Source: Alphaproteobacteria bacterium (GTDB taxonomy: Bacteria > Pseudomonadota > Alphaproteobacteria > Micavibrionales > Micavibrionaceae). Taken from it: a stretch of DNA of 64,000 nt. The stretch lies in NCBI GenBank assembly GCA_018608245.1, contig JABAZY010000017.1, forward strand, positions 30,582-94,581, given 5' to 3'. Made by a program: the position numbers and the translations under genes. The stretch's first letter is position 1, and each line of letters starts with the position of its first letter. The notes below the pieces were generated by a model. It worked only from the letters and a program-made list of their open reading frames with translations, had not been told where the DNA came from and did not search any database. Positions 54,502 to 62,183 of the stretch are shown here, one piece after another.

Positions 54502-55836
54502 ATGAAAAATAAAACCCCTTTAGCAATTGTAATTTTGGCCGCTGGCCGTGGTACGCGTATGAAATCGTCACGTGCCAAAGTCATGCACGAGATTGCTGGC
54601 CGTCCGATGATTTCTTGGCTGATTGAAACAGCAGAACAGCTAAATCCTGAAAAAATAATTGTCGTGACCGCCTCTGATATGGATGATGTTGCTGACGCTG
54701 TGGCACCATATGCTTGTGTTGTTCAAGACAAGCAATTAGGTACAGGTGATGCTGTGAAGCCCGCTATGGCTTTGTTGGGAGGCTTTAAGGGAAAAGTTTT
54801 GGTGTTACTGGGTGATGAGCCTTTCTTAAACGTGCAAGATTTAGAGGAAATGATTGCGACAGATGATATTTCTGTTATGGCTGTACGCTCTTCTGAGTTT
54901 CAAGGTTTGGGTCGTATGGTCTTAAATGATGATCAAACGCTAGATCGTATTGTGGAAGAAAAAGACTGTACGTCTGCGCAAAAAGAAATTGATTTACGAA
55001 ATGCTGGAAATTTCTGTTTTCCTGCTGAAAAATTGGCAAATTGGTTAGGGAAATTACAAAATGATAACAAGCAGTCAGAATATTATTTAACGGATATTCC
55101 CAAAATTGCGCAAGGTGAAGGTGTTTCGACAAAAGTGATTGAAACAGCTGCCGAATGTTACTGGGGGATTAATACCCGCGCGCAACTGGCAGAACATGAG
55201 GCTGTTGCACAAAATAGACTACGTGCTAAAGCCATGGAAAATGGTGCAACCTTAATTGATCCTGCGACGGTGACGTTTTGTTGGGATACAAAAATAGGTG
55301 AGGATGTATTGGTTGAGCCAAATGTTATTTTTGCTGCAGGTGTAACGATTGATAATAACGTACAGATTTTTGGCTTTTCTTATATCGAAGGAGCGCACAT
55401 TGAAGCGGGGGCTAAAATTGGGCCATTTGCGCGTATTCGTCCGCAATCGCACATAATGAAAAAAGCAAAAGTGGGTACGTTTGTAGAAATTAATCGCTCT
55501 ACGATAAAAGCAGGGGCAAAAGTGCCTCATTTAACTTACGTTGGTGATGTCACTATTGGTGAGCGCGCTAATATTGGTGCAGGTACAGTCTTTGCTAATT
55601 ATGATGGTGTGTTCAAACATAAATCAACGATTGGTAAGGATGTTTTTGTTGGATCAAATAGTACGGTTATTTCGCCTGTCACTGTTGGTGAGGGTGCGAT
55701 TTTGGCGGCAGGATCTAACATTAATAAAGACGTTCCAGAAAACGCGATGGCGATTGGACGTTCGCGTCAGGAAAATCGTCATGGTTGGGCCAGTGAATAC
55801 CGAAAAATTAAACAAGAAGAAAAGAAAAAAGTATAA
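54502..55836 (+). CDS. glmU: Bifunctional GlmU (GlcN-1-P acetyltransferase / GlcNAc-1-P uridylyltransferase)
   Basis: Makes UDP-GlcNAc for peptidoglycan and LPS. The N-terminal pyrophosphorylase has AAGRGTRMKSS and the C-terminal half is a hexapeptide beta-helix (KVGTFVEINRSTI, GAGTVFANYDG). Length 444 is normal. The stop overlaps the glmS start as TAATG. Confidence 0.96.
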   Translation: MKNKTPLAIVILAAGRGTRMKSSRAKVMHEIAGRPMISWLIETAEQLNPEKIIVVTASDMDDVADAVAPYACVVQDKQLGTGDAVKPAMALLGGFKGKVLVLLGDEPFLNVQDLEEMIATDDISVMAVRSSEFQGLGRMVLNDDQTLDRIVEEKDCTSAQKEIDLRNAGNFCFPAEKLANWLGKLQNDNKQSEYYLTDIPKIAQGEGVSTKVIETAAECYWGINTRAQLAEHEAVAQNRLRAKAMENGATLIDPATVTFCWDTKIGEDVLVEPNVIFAAGVTIDNNVQIFGFSYIEGAHIEAGAKIGPFARIRPQSHIMKKAKVGTFVEINRSTIKAGAKVPHLTYVGDVTIGERANIGAGTVFANYDGVFKHKSTIGKDVFVGSNSTVISPVTVGEGAILAAGSNINKDVPENAMAIGRSRQENRHGWASEYRKIKQEEKKKV

Positions 55837-57665
55837 TGTGTGGAATTATTGGCGTTATTGGTAATGAAAAAGCAACTCCACAATTATTGGAAGGGCTAAA
55901 GCGTTTAGAATATCGTGGATATGACTCAGCGGGGATTGCGACGCTTGTTGATGGTCAGATTGATCGCCGTCGCGCCGAAGGTAAGCTGGTTAATCTTGAA
56001 AATTTATTGAACGAATCCCCTCTGGACGGCGTTATTGGCATTGGACACACGCGCTGGGCGACACATGGCGGGCCAACCACCAATAATGCGCATCCACATG
56101 CGACCGAAAAAGTAGCCGTTGTGCATAATGGTATTATTGAGAATTATGCTGAGATTAAAAAAGAGCTTCAAGATTTGCAGTGTCGTTTTGAAACAGATAC
56201 AGACACAGAAGTTATTGCACATTTAATTACACATTACTTAACGCAAGGTGCATCACCTACAGAGGCATTTGATAAAGCGGCTGATCGTTTAAAAGGTGCC
56301 TATGCTTTAGCGGTTATTTTTTCTGGTGAAGAAAATTTAATGATTGGCGCACGCCAAGGAACACCCCTTGCTGTTGGGTATGGTGAAGATGAAATGTATT
56401 TGGGATCAGATTCATATTCGTTAGCACACTTAACACAAAAAATTACGTTTTTAGAAGATGGAGATCGTGTAGCCCTGACCAAAAAATCAGTGCGTATTTA
56501 TACAGCAGAAAATGACAATGTTGATCGTCCTATTCGAATTACGGCGCAATCTGGTGCGACGACTGGTAAGGGTGAATATCCACATTTTATGCTGAAGGAA
56601 ATCTACGAACAGCCTGCGGTTATTGGCGATACGCTGAATTCATTTATTAACCCGGCAACAGGCGATATCGCGCTTTCTGCGGAGATTATTGATGCGTTAG
56701 AAGCGACATCGCGTATAACGCTAATCGCCTGTGGAACAGCGTATTACGCCTGTATGGTCGCAAAATATTGGTTTGAACAACTGGCTCGAATTCCGTGTGA
56801 AATTGATATTGCGTCAGAGTTTCGCTATCGCGAAGCACCAATGCCTAAAGACGGTATTTGTATTTTTGTTTCTCAATCAGGTGAGACGTTAGATACATTA
56901 GAAGCACTTCGTTACTGCAAACGCCAAAAACAAAAAATCCTCTCAATTGTTAATACAATTGAAAGTACAATTGAGCGTGAGTCAGACATGGTACTTCATA
57001 CATTGGCCGGGCCAGAAATTGGTGTGGCTTCGACGAAGGCATTTACCACACAGCTAACTACCCTTGCTTGTCTGACTCTAGCACTCGCGTTTAAAAAAGG
57101 CACGATTACAGGTAAAGATAAAGAAGTTCATTCAGAAGCTCTCCGTCATTTACCAAAAATTGCGGCGAATATTTTAAATCATGATGAAGAAATTAAAAAA
57201 ATTGCGAAACAAATTTCTGGTGTACGTGATGTTTTATATATGGGACGTGGAAGTTTGTATCCAATCGCTCTTGAGGGAGCGCTTAAGTTAAAAGAAATTT
57301 CCTATATTCATGCAGAAGGTTATGCTGCAGGTGAAATGAAACATGGGCCGATTGCGTTGATTGATGAAAATGTGCCGATTGTGGCTATTGCGCCGTCTAA
57401 TGACCCTTTATTTGAAAAAACGGTGTCTAATATTCAGGAAACTGTGGCACGTGGTGGACAGGTTTTATCATTTTCTGATCTTGCAGGTACAGAAGTTATG
57501 AAAGATATGTTTAAATGGTCAGTATCGTTAGGCGACGTACATCCTTTTGTTGCACCAATTCTCTATACAATTCCTGTACAGTTGCTATCATATCACGTGG
57601 CTGTTGCTAAAGGGACGGATGTTGATCAACCAAGAAACTTAGCGAAATCAGTTACCGTCGAATAA
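55836..57665 (+). CDS. glmS: Glutamine-fructose-6-phosphate aminotransferase
   Basis: Makes GlcN-6-P. Cys2 is the glutaminase nucleophile (MCGIIGVIG). The N-terminal class II amidotransferase domain spans about residues 1-220, with two SIS domains after it (SQSGETLDTLEA), and the C-terminal LAKSVTVE is standard. It is joined to glmU by a 1-nt overlap. With rapZ nearby, a link to GlmS control is tempting, but no GlmZ-like RNA was seen. Confidence 0.97.
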   Translation: MCGIIGVIGNEKATPQLLEGLKRLEYRGYDSAGIATLVDGQIDRRRAEGKLVNLENLLNESPLDGVIGIGHTRWATHGGPTTNNAHPHATEKVAVVHNGIIENYAEIKKELQDLQCRFETDTDTEVIAHLITHYLTQGASPTEAFDKAADRLKGAYALAVIFSGEENLMIGARQGTPLAVGYGEDEMYLGSDSYSLAHLTQKITFLEDGDRVALTKKSVRIYTAENDNVDRPIRITAQSGATTGKGEYPHFMLKEIYEQPAVIGDTLNSFINPATGDIALSAEIIDALEATSRITLIACGTAYYACMVAKYWFEQLARIPCEIDIASEFRYREAPMPKDGICIFVSQSGETLDTLEALRYCKRQKQKILSIVNTIESTIERESDMVLHTLAGPEIGVASTKAFTTQLTTLACLTLALAFKKGTITGKDKEVHSEALRHLPKIAANILNHDEEIKKIAKQISGVRDVLYMGRGSLYPIALEGALKLKEISYIHAEGYAAGEMKHGPIALIDENVPIVAIAPSNDPLFEKTVSNIQETVARGGQVLSFSDLAGTEVMKDMFKWSVSLGDVHPFVAPILYTIPVQLLSYHVAVAKGTDVDQPRNLAKSVTVE

Positions 57666-57700
57666 TTTTACTTTCATCACAGTAATCAGGATTTTGAATA

Positions 57701-58876
57701 ATGCCCGTCGATCACGTTAAAAACTTTTTTAACTCTAAATCATCTCCAGGTATTTTGCTTTGTATTGCCGCTTTATCAGCGATGATATTAGAAAATTCAC
57801 CTTTCTTTGAACTTTACGATTTATTTAAAAATATTCCTGTTGCTATCCAACTAGGATCTTTTGAAATAAATAAACCATTATTGCTTTGGATCAATGATGG
57901 ATTGATGGCGATTTTCTTTTTGCTTATCGGGCTGGAGATTAAACGGGAGTTATTAGAGGGGCATTTATCAAAACGTTCTCAGATTATTTTGCCTGCTGTT
58001 GCGGCGCTAGGTGGGCTTATTTGTCCAGCGTTAGTGTATGCGTATATTAATATAAGTAGCCCAGAGACCTTGCAAGGGTGGGCTATTCCTGCTGCGACGG
58101 ATATTGCCTTTGCTTTGGGCGTATTAATTATATTAGGGGATCGTATTCCACCAGCCTTAAAGGTGTGTTTGGTTGCGATTGCAATTATTGATGACTTGGC
58201 GGCGATTGTTATTATTGCTTTGTTCTATACAGCAGAAACATCAATTGTGTCGCTCTCTGGGGCGGGTATTGGGTTGTTGATTGTTTTCTGGATGAACCGT
58301 AGAGGGGTAACACAGTTAGGTCCTTATATGGTCATGGGGCTTATTATCTGGGCGTTTGTTTTAAAATCAGGCGTGCATGCTACGCTCGCAGGGGTGGCAT
58401 TAGGGTTATTGATTCCTTTACGTGCTGAAAATGAAGAAGGGAAATCACCTTTAAAAGTCATTGAGCATGCGCTTCATCCTTGGATTGCGTTTGCGATTAT
58501 TCCTATTTTTGCCTTTGCTAATGCGGGTGTTTCATTAAAAAGCGTTACATTAGAAACATTCTTACAGCCTGTAACATTAGGAATTATGTTGGGGCTATTT
58601 TTAGGAAAACAATTTGGAGTCATGTTATTCACTTATTTAGCCGTGACTTTAAAACTATGTCGTTTGCCCGAGGGAGTGAATTGGAAACAGTTCTATGGGG
58701 TTGCGTTGTTAACGGGTATTGGCTTTACCATGAGTTTATTTATAGGGACGTTGGCGTTTTCTGATATTCAATATTTATCAGCTGTCAGATTAGGGGTGCT
58801 AAGTGGTTCAATTTTATCAGCTATTTTTGGTATAACTATTTTATTGATGAGCACATCACCAAATAAAACTAAATAA
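57701..58876 (+). CDS. nhaA: Na+/H+ antiporter NhaA
   Basis: A 391-residue antiporter with about 12 membrane helices. Ion-binding Asp pair is in AIIDDLAAIV, and AATDIAFALGVL and GIGFTMSLFIG are family marks. It is 35 bp after glmS and may share its transcript. A weak hairpin follows the stop (58892-58908). Confidence 0.96.
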   Translation: MPVDHVKNFFNSKSSPGILLCIAALSAMILENSPFFELYDLFKNIPVAIQLGSFEINKPLLLWINDGLMAIFFLLIGLEIKRELLEGHLSKRSQIILPAVAALGGLICPALVYAYINISSPETLQGWAIPAATDIAFALGVLIILGDRIPPALKVCLVAIAIIDDLAAIVIIALFYTAETSIVSLSGAGIGLLIVFWMNRRGVTQLGPYMVMGLIIWAFVLKSGVHATLAGVALGLLIPLRAENEEGKSPLKVIEHALHPWIAFAIIPIFAFANAGVSLKSVTLETFLQPVTLGIMLGLFLGKQFGVMLFTYLAVTLKLCRLPEGVNWKQFYGVALLTGIGFTMSLFIGTLAFSDIQYLSAVRLGVLSGSILSAIFGITILLMSTSPNKTK

Positions 58877-58891
58877 TTTTCTTCGTAATTG

Positions 58892-58908
58892 ATTCCATAA
58901 AATGGAAT
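58892..58908 (+). terminator. Possible weak terminator after nhaA
   Basis: A 7-bp stem ATTCCAT / ATGGAAT with a 3-nt loop and TTTTC after it. The stem is AT-rich, so the call is weak. Confidence 0.35.
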
Positions 58909-59011
58909 TTTCTTGATTTTTGACCGACTCTATGATCTACTCAAATTAATTAATAAAAAAAGAAGCGATTTTTATTAAACATAGTCGTGGAAAAAAACAG
59001 GGTACAAAATT

Positions 59012-59563
59012 ATGTGTAGCGATAAGACATGTAATGCTTTCTGGCCACCAAAAGGCTGGAAGCATTTCGACGTCATTAAAAATACTTCTGGTCAATCAGT
59101 AACCAAAGACCCCGTGAGCGGTAAGGTCAAAGGCTTGGTGTACCAAATCGATTCTTCTCCTACATATTATGCTGGTAATATTATTTCTGCGGTGCATGAA
59201 ATTAAAATTTCTGGTTGGGAATATAATATTTTGGGTGAAAGTGAAGAATATCCTATATTGTCATTTTTCTTAGAAGACCGCTTAAACCATACAACACAGA
59301 AAGAAAGATGCATTTCACAAATTAAAGTGAAAAATAAACTATTTCCTGTGACGAGCAGTTCTGCACATAGAAGCTATATGGTTGCTTTATTGTTTATGAA
59401 GCAAATTGATGTGGGTAATGTGTTGGATATTAACCGCGTGTTATCTATGTATAAAATTCATCCGACACAGCGTGGTATTTATAAACTCAAAAACTATGTT
59501 AGAAATGCATTTTTTGTTACTGAATATTCTAAATCAGATGATAAGAAGGTTAATACCGACTAA
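59012..59563 (+). CDS. Hypothetical protein, 183 residues
   Basis: A soluble protein starting MCSDKTCNAFWPP, basic at the C-terminus, without signal peptide or membrane helix. AGGG lies nine bases ahead of the ATG. It includes an HRSYMVALLFMKQIDVG helix and a C-terminal RGIYKLKNYVRNAFF helix. No family recognised. It converges on prmA with a 4-nt overlap of the ends. Confidence 0.6.
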   Translation: MCSDKTCNAFWPPKGWKHFDVIKNTSGQSVTKDPVSGKVKGLVYQIDSSPTYYAGNIISAVHEIKISGWEYNILGESEEYPILSFFLEDRLNHTTQKERCISQIKVKNKLFPVTSSSAHRSYMVALLFMKQIDVGNVLDINRVLSMYKIHPTQRGIYKLKNYVRNAFFVTEYSKSDDKKVNTD

Positions 59564-60399
59564 TCTTTAAAAAAAATGAGTGTTGACCATTCGTCGATAT
59601 GATAATTTTTCTGTAATGTTACATTATCATAGTGAGATTTTATATCGTCTTCTTGTTCTATTAAAAGACCAGACAAAATAATGTGACCCGTCACATTTGT
59701 ATGAAGCATAATATCTTCTGATAATATTCTTAAGGGCATTGCCAAAATATTAGCGATTGTTAAATCAAAGGAAAGTGCTGGGTCAATTTTTTTAAATCCG
59801 TCGCTTTCAATGACATCAATGTTATTTGCTTTGTTTATTCTAACGTGATTATTTGTGACGATAATTGATTCTGGATCAATATCAGTCGCTAGAATTTTTG
59901 CGCTCGGCCATAGCTTATGTGCAGCAATGGATAGAATGCCTGCGCCTGCGCCCAAATCAAGGATTGTTTCAGGGGTAAATCCTTCGTTTTTTAAGCTTAA
60001 TAAGGCCTTTAAACAGCCGGCTGTTGTACCGTGAGAACCAGAGCCAAAAGCAGTTGCGGCATCGATCAAGAGGGGAATTTTATCTTCTGGTATATCGCCT
60101 TCATAGTGACTGCCGTATACAAAGAAATCTTCTATTTCAAACGCAGGAAGCGCTTCATAGCTTTGAGCAAGCCAATTAACATTTTCGTCCAATTTTTTAA
60201 TTTCAAACTGGTCAATTTTGATTAAACCGACGTCATTGGCGGGAATACGTTTTATTAGATAATCTGTAAATTCTGCTTCTGTTATGTTGTGATCAATGAC
60301 ACATAGTATTTCATAGCCATTTTTTGTAATTAAGCTTGATACGGATAAGCAAAATTCTTGTAAAGACTCATTAAAAAGACCGAGCTGCGTTTGTGACAA
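59560..60399 (-). CDS. prmA: Ribosomal protein L11 methyltransferase
   Basis: Methylates ribosomal protein L11. The SAM-binding motif DLGAGAGILSI and the preceding AFGSGSHGTTAGCL are diagnostic. The first standard start codon is TTG 60399 (279 residues), but the frame stays open to 60453 and the extra residues (NYQINFII) look like the usual PrmA first strand. The true start may be ATT 60450, which overlaps the stop of the upstream gene as TAATT, with GAGG about ten bases before it. Confidence 0.92.
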   Translation of the reverse strand: MSQTQLGLFNESLQEFCLSVSSLITKNGYEILCVIDHNITEAEFTDYLIKRIPANDVGLIKIDQFEIKKLDENVNWLAQSYEALPAFEIEDFFVYGSHYEGDIPEDKIPLLIDAATAFGSGSHGTTAGCLKALLSLKNEGFTPETILDLGAGAGILSIAAHKLWPSAKILATDIDPESIIVTNNHVRINKANNIDVIESDGFKKIDPALSFDLTIANILAMPLRILSEDIMLHTNVTGHIILSGLLIEQEDDIKSHYDNVTLQKNYHIDEWSTLIFFKD

Positions 60400-60449
60400 T
60401 TCGGTCTTAATAATAAAATTAATTTGATAATTAGAAGATAAATCAGAAA

Positions 60450-60827
60450 TTATTTATCGTCCTCTTCATCGTCTATATCGTCATCATCATCGACTTCTAT
60501 GTCGTCTAAATCACTATCGATTGTTAATGTTGCATCATCATCGTCATCGTCGTCATCATCTTCATCAACATCATCTAAGCTTACGATATCATCATCAGCA
60601 TCAATGTCGTCTAGGTCATCATCTTCGGCTTCTTCAGCTGTTTTTGCTTTTTCAGCTTCTTTAACGGCAACGGCTTCTTCAATTTTTGCAATGCTTCCGC
60701 GACGTGATTTAACCTTAATCTCTCCTGTAAATTCTGCTTCACAAGAAGGGCAAACGATAGGTGTTTTGCCGAGATCATAAAAACGCGTCCCACAATCCAT
60801 ACAAATGCGTTTTAATCCTTTAGACAT
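60450..60827 (-). CDS. TIGR02300 family protein (zinc-ribbon plus acidic tail)
   Basis: A 125-residue protein. The N-terminus has four cysteines (C9, C12, C26, C29) and the GTRFYDLGKTPIVCP motif of the alphaproteobacterial TIGR02300 family. A Lys/Ala/Glu linker leads into a tail of about 50 residues that is almost all Asp and Glu. The function is unknown. It lies directly upstream of prmA on the same strand. Confidence 0.88.
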   Translation of the reverse strand: MSKGLKRICMDCGTRFYDLGKTPIVCPSCEAEFTGEIKVKSRRGSIAKIEEAVAVKEAEKAKTAEEAEDDDLDDIDADDDIVSLDDVDEDDDDDDDDDATLTIDSDLDDIEVDDDDDIDDEEDDK

Positions 60828-61040
60828 ATTAATCTCTCCTTCAATAAATAAAAATTCTAACCCTTGGATTGCATGATTTTTGACGTGTTGTCAAAAAAAA
60901 TATAGCAAATTGGCATTATTATTTTTAAAACGTTCATCATTGCTAGACCTACGTGACTTTCCACGATAATATTGGGTAATTTTTAACCACTCTTGGGTTA
61001 AGATAATACCCACTTTCAATTATTTGGAGATTTTCATTCA

Positions 61041-62171
61041 ATGCATACCTCAGTCGTTATTTGCGGATATAAACGCTCTCCCTTCCATTTTGCTAATAAA
61101 GGTGCGTTAGCGCGTGTACGCCCAGATGACATGGCCGCAACCGTGATTAAGGCGCTGATAAATGAAACAGGCGCTAAGGCGGATGATATCGAAGATTTGC
61201 TAATGGGTTGTGCATTCCCAGAGGCTGAGCAAGGATTTAATGTTGCTAAAATTGTGGCGCAATTGGCTGGATTGCCGAATAGCGTTGCAGGTGCGACCGT
61301 TAACCGTTTTTGTGGCTCGTCCATGACGACTGTACAAATGGCGGCGGGCTACATTCAAATGGGTGCGGGTGATTTATTCATCTGTGCCGGTGTTGAATCA
61401 ATGTCACGTATTCCAATGGGTGGATTTAACCCGATGCCAAACCCTAACATGACGCCAGTTTGTGATGCGGCCTATATTGGCATGGGTGAGACAGCAGAGA
61501 ATTTAGCGAAGAAATACAAAATTGACCGTAAAACGCAGGAAGAATTTGCAGCATTATCCCATCAAAAAGCAGGTAAAGCGCGCGCAGATGGCAAATTCAA
61601 AGATGAGATCGTACCAATCGGTGACGTAACAGAAGACGGGTGTATTCGCCCTGAAAGCACCGCAGAAGGTCTTGCGGGATTGAAATTAGCCTTTGATGAA
61701 AACGGAACCGTGACAGCAGGAACAGCTTCTCCATTAACAGATGGTGCGGCAGCTGTTTTGGTCGCGTCTGAAGAATATGCAAAGAAACATGGCCTTCCTA
61801 TCATGGCACGTATCAAATCAGTGGGTGTGGCTGGGTGTGATGCCTCCATTATGGGGATTGGCCCAGTGCCTGCGTCGACAAAAGCATTAGAGCGTGCAGG
61901 CTTAACAATTGATGATATTGATATCGTGGAGTTAAACGAAGCGTTTTCTGCGCAATCTTTACCAGTTATTCAAGATCTTAAAATTGATCAATCCAAGCTT
62001 AATCTTGATGGTGGCGCGATTGCTCTAGGGCATCCACTCGGTGCCTCTGGTGCGCGTATCACGGGTAAGTTGGCTAGCCTTATGCAACGTGAAGGCAAGA
62101 AACTAGGCCTTGCGACCATGTGTATTGGTGGCGGTCAAGGGACAGCGATTATTTTGGAATCAGTAGAATAG
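61041..62171 (+). CDS. fadA: Acetyl-CoA acyltransferase (thiolase)
   Basis: A 376-residue thiolase for the last step of beta-oxidation. The acyl-binding Cys91 lies in NRFCGSS, HPLGASGAR carries the His, and TMCIGGGQG carries the second Cys. GGAG lies upstream at long spacing. It is 12 bp ahead of the fadN-like gene, so the two form an operon. A biosynthetic acetoacetyl-CoA thiolase is less likely given the partner. Confidence 0.93.
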   Translation: MHTSVVICGYKRSPFHFANKGALARVRPDDMAATVIKALINETGAKADDIEDLLMGCAFPEAEQGFNVAKIVAQLAGLPNSVAGATVNRFCGSSMTTVQMAAGYIQMGAGDLFICAGVESMSRIPMGGFNPMPNPNMTPVCDAAYIGMGETAENLAKKYKIDRKTQEEFAALSHQKAGKARADGKFKDEIVPIGDVTEDGCIRPESTAEGLAGLKLAFDENGTVTAGTASPLTDGAAAVLVASEEYAKKHGLPIMARIKSVGVAGCDASIMGIGPVPASTKALERAGLTIDDIDIVELNEAFSAQSLPVIQDLKIDQSKLNLDGGAIALGHPLGASGARITGKLASLMQREGKKLGLATMCIGGGQGTAIILESVE

Positions 62172-62183
62172 GACACGTACATT

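Noticed and set aside
55836-57665. GlmZ-like small RNA control of glmS linked to rapZ
   Set aside because: The glmU-glmS junction is an overlap with no room for a leader, and no GlmY/GlmZ-like RNA was seen; RapZ in this group need not act through such RNAs.
60499-60780. Ser-rich 93-codon frame on the plus strand opposite the acidic gene
   Set aside because: It is produced by the GAT/GAC repeats read in antisense (TCA/TCG serines); the zinc-ribbon gene on the other strand explains the region.
60880-60900. TTGAC-N5-GTCAA inverted repeat before the TIGR02300 gene as a promoter or terminator
   Set aside because: No matching -10 at the right distance, and the stem is only five pairs.
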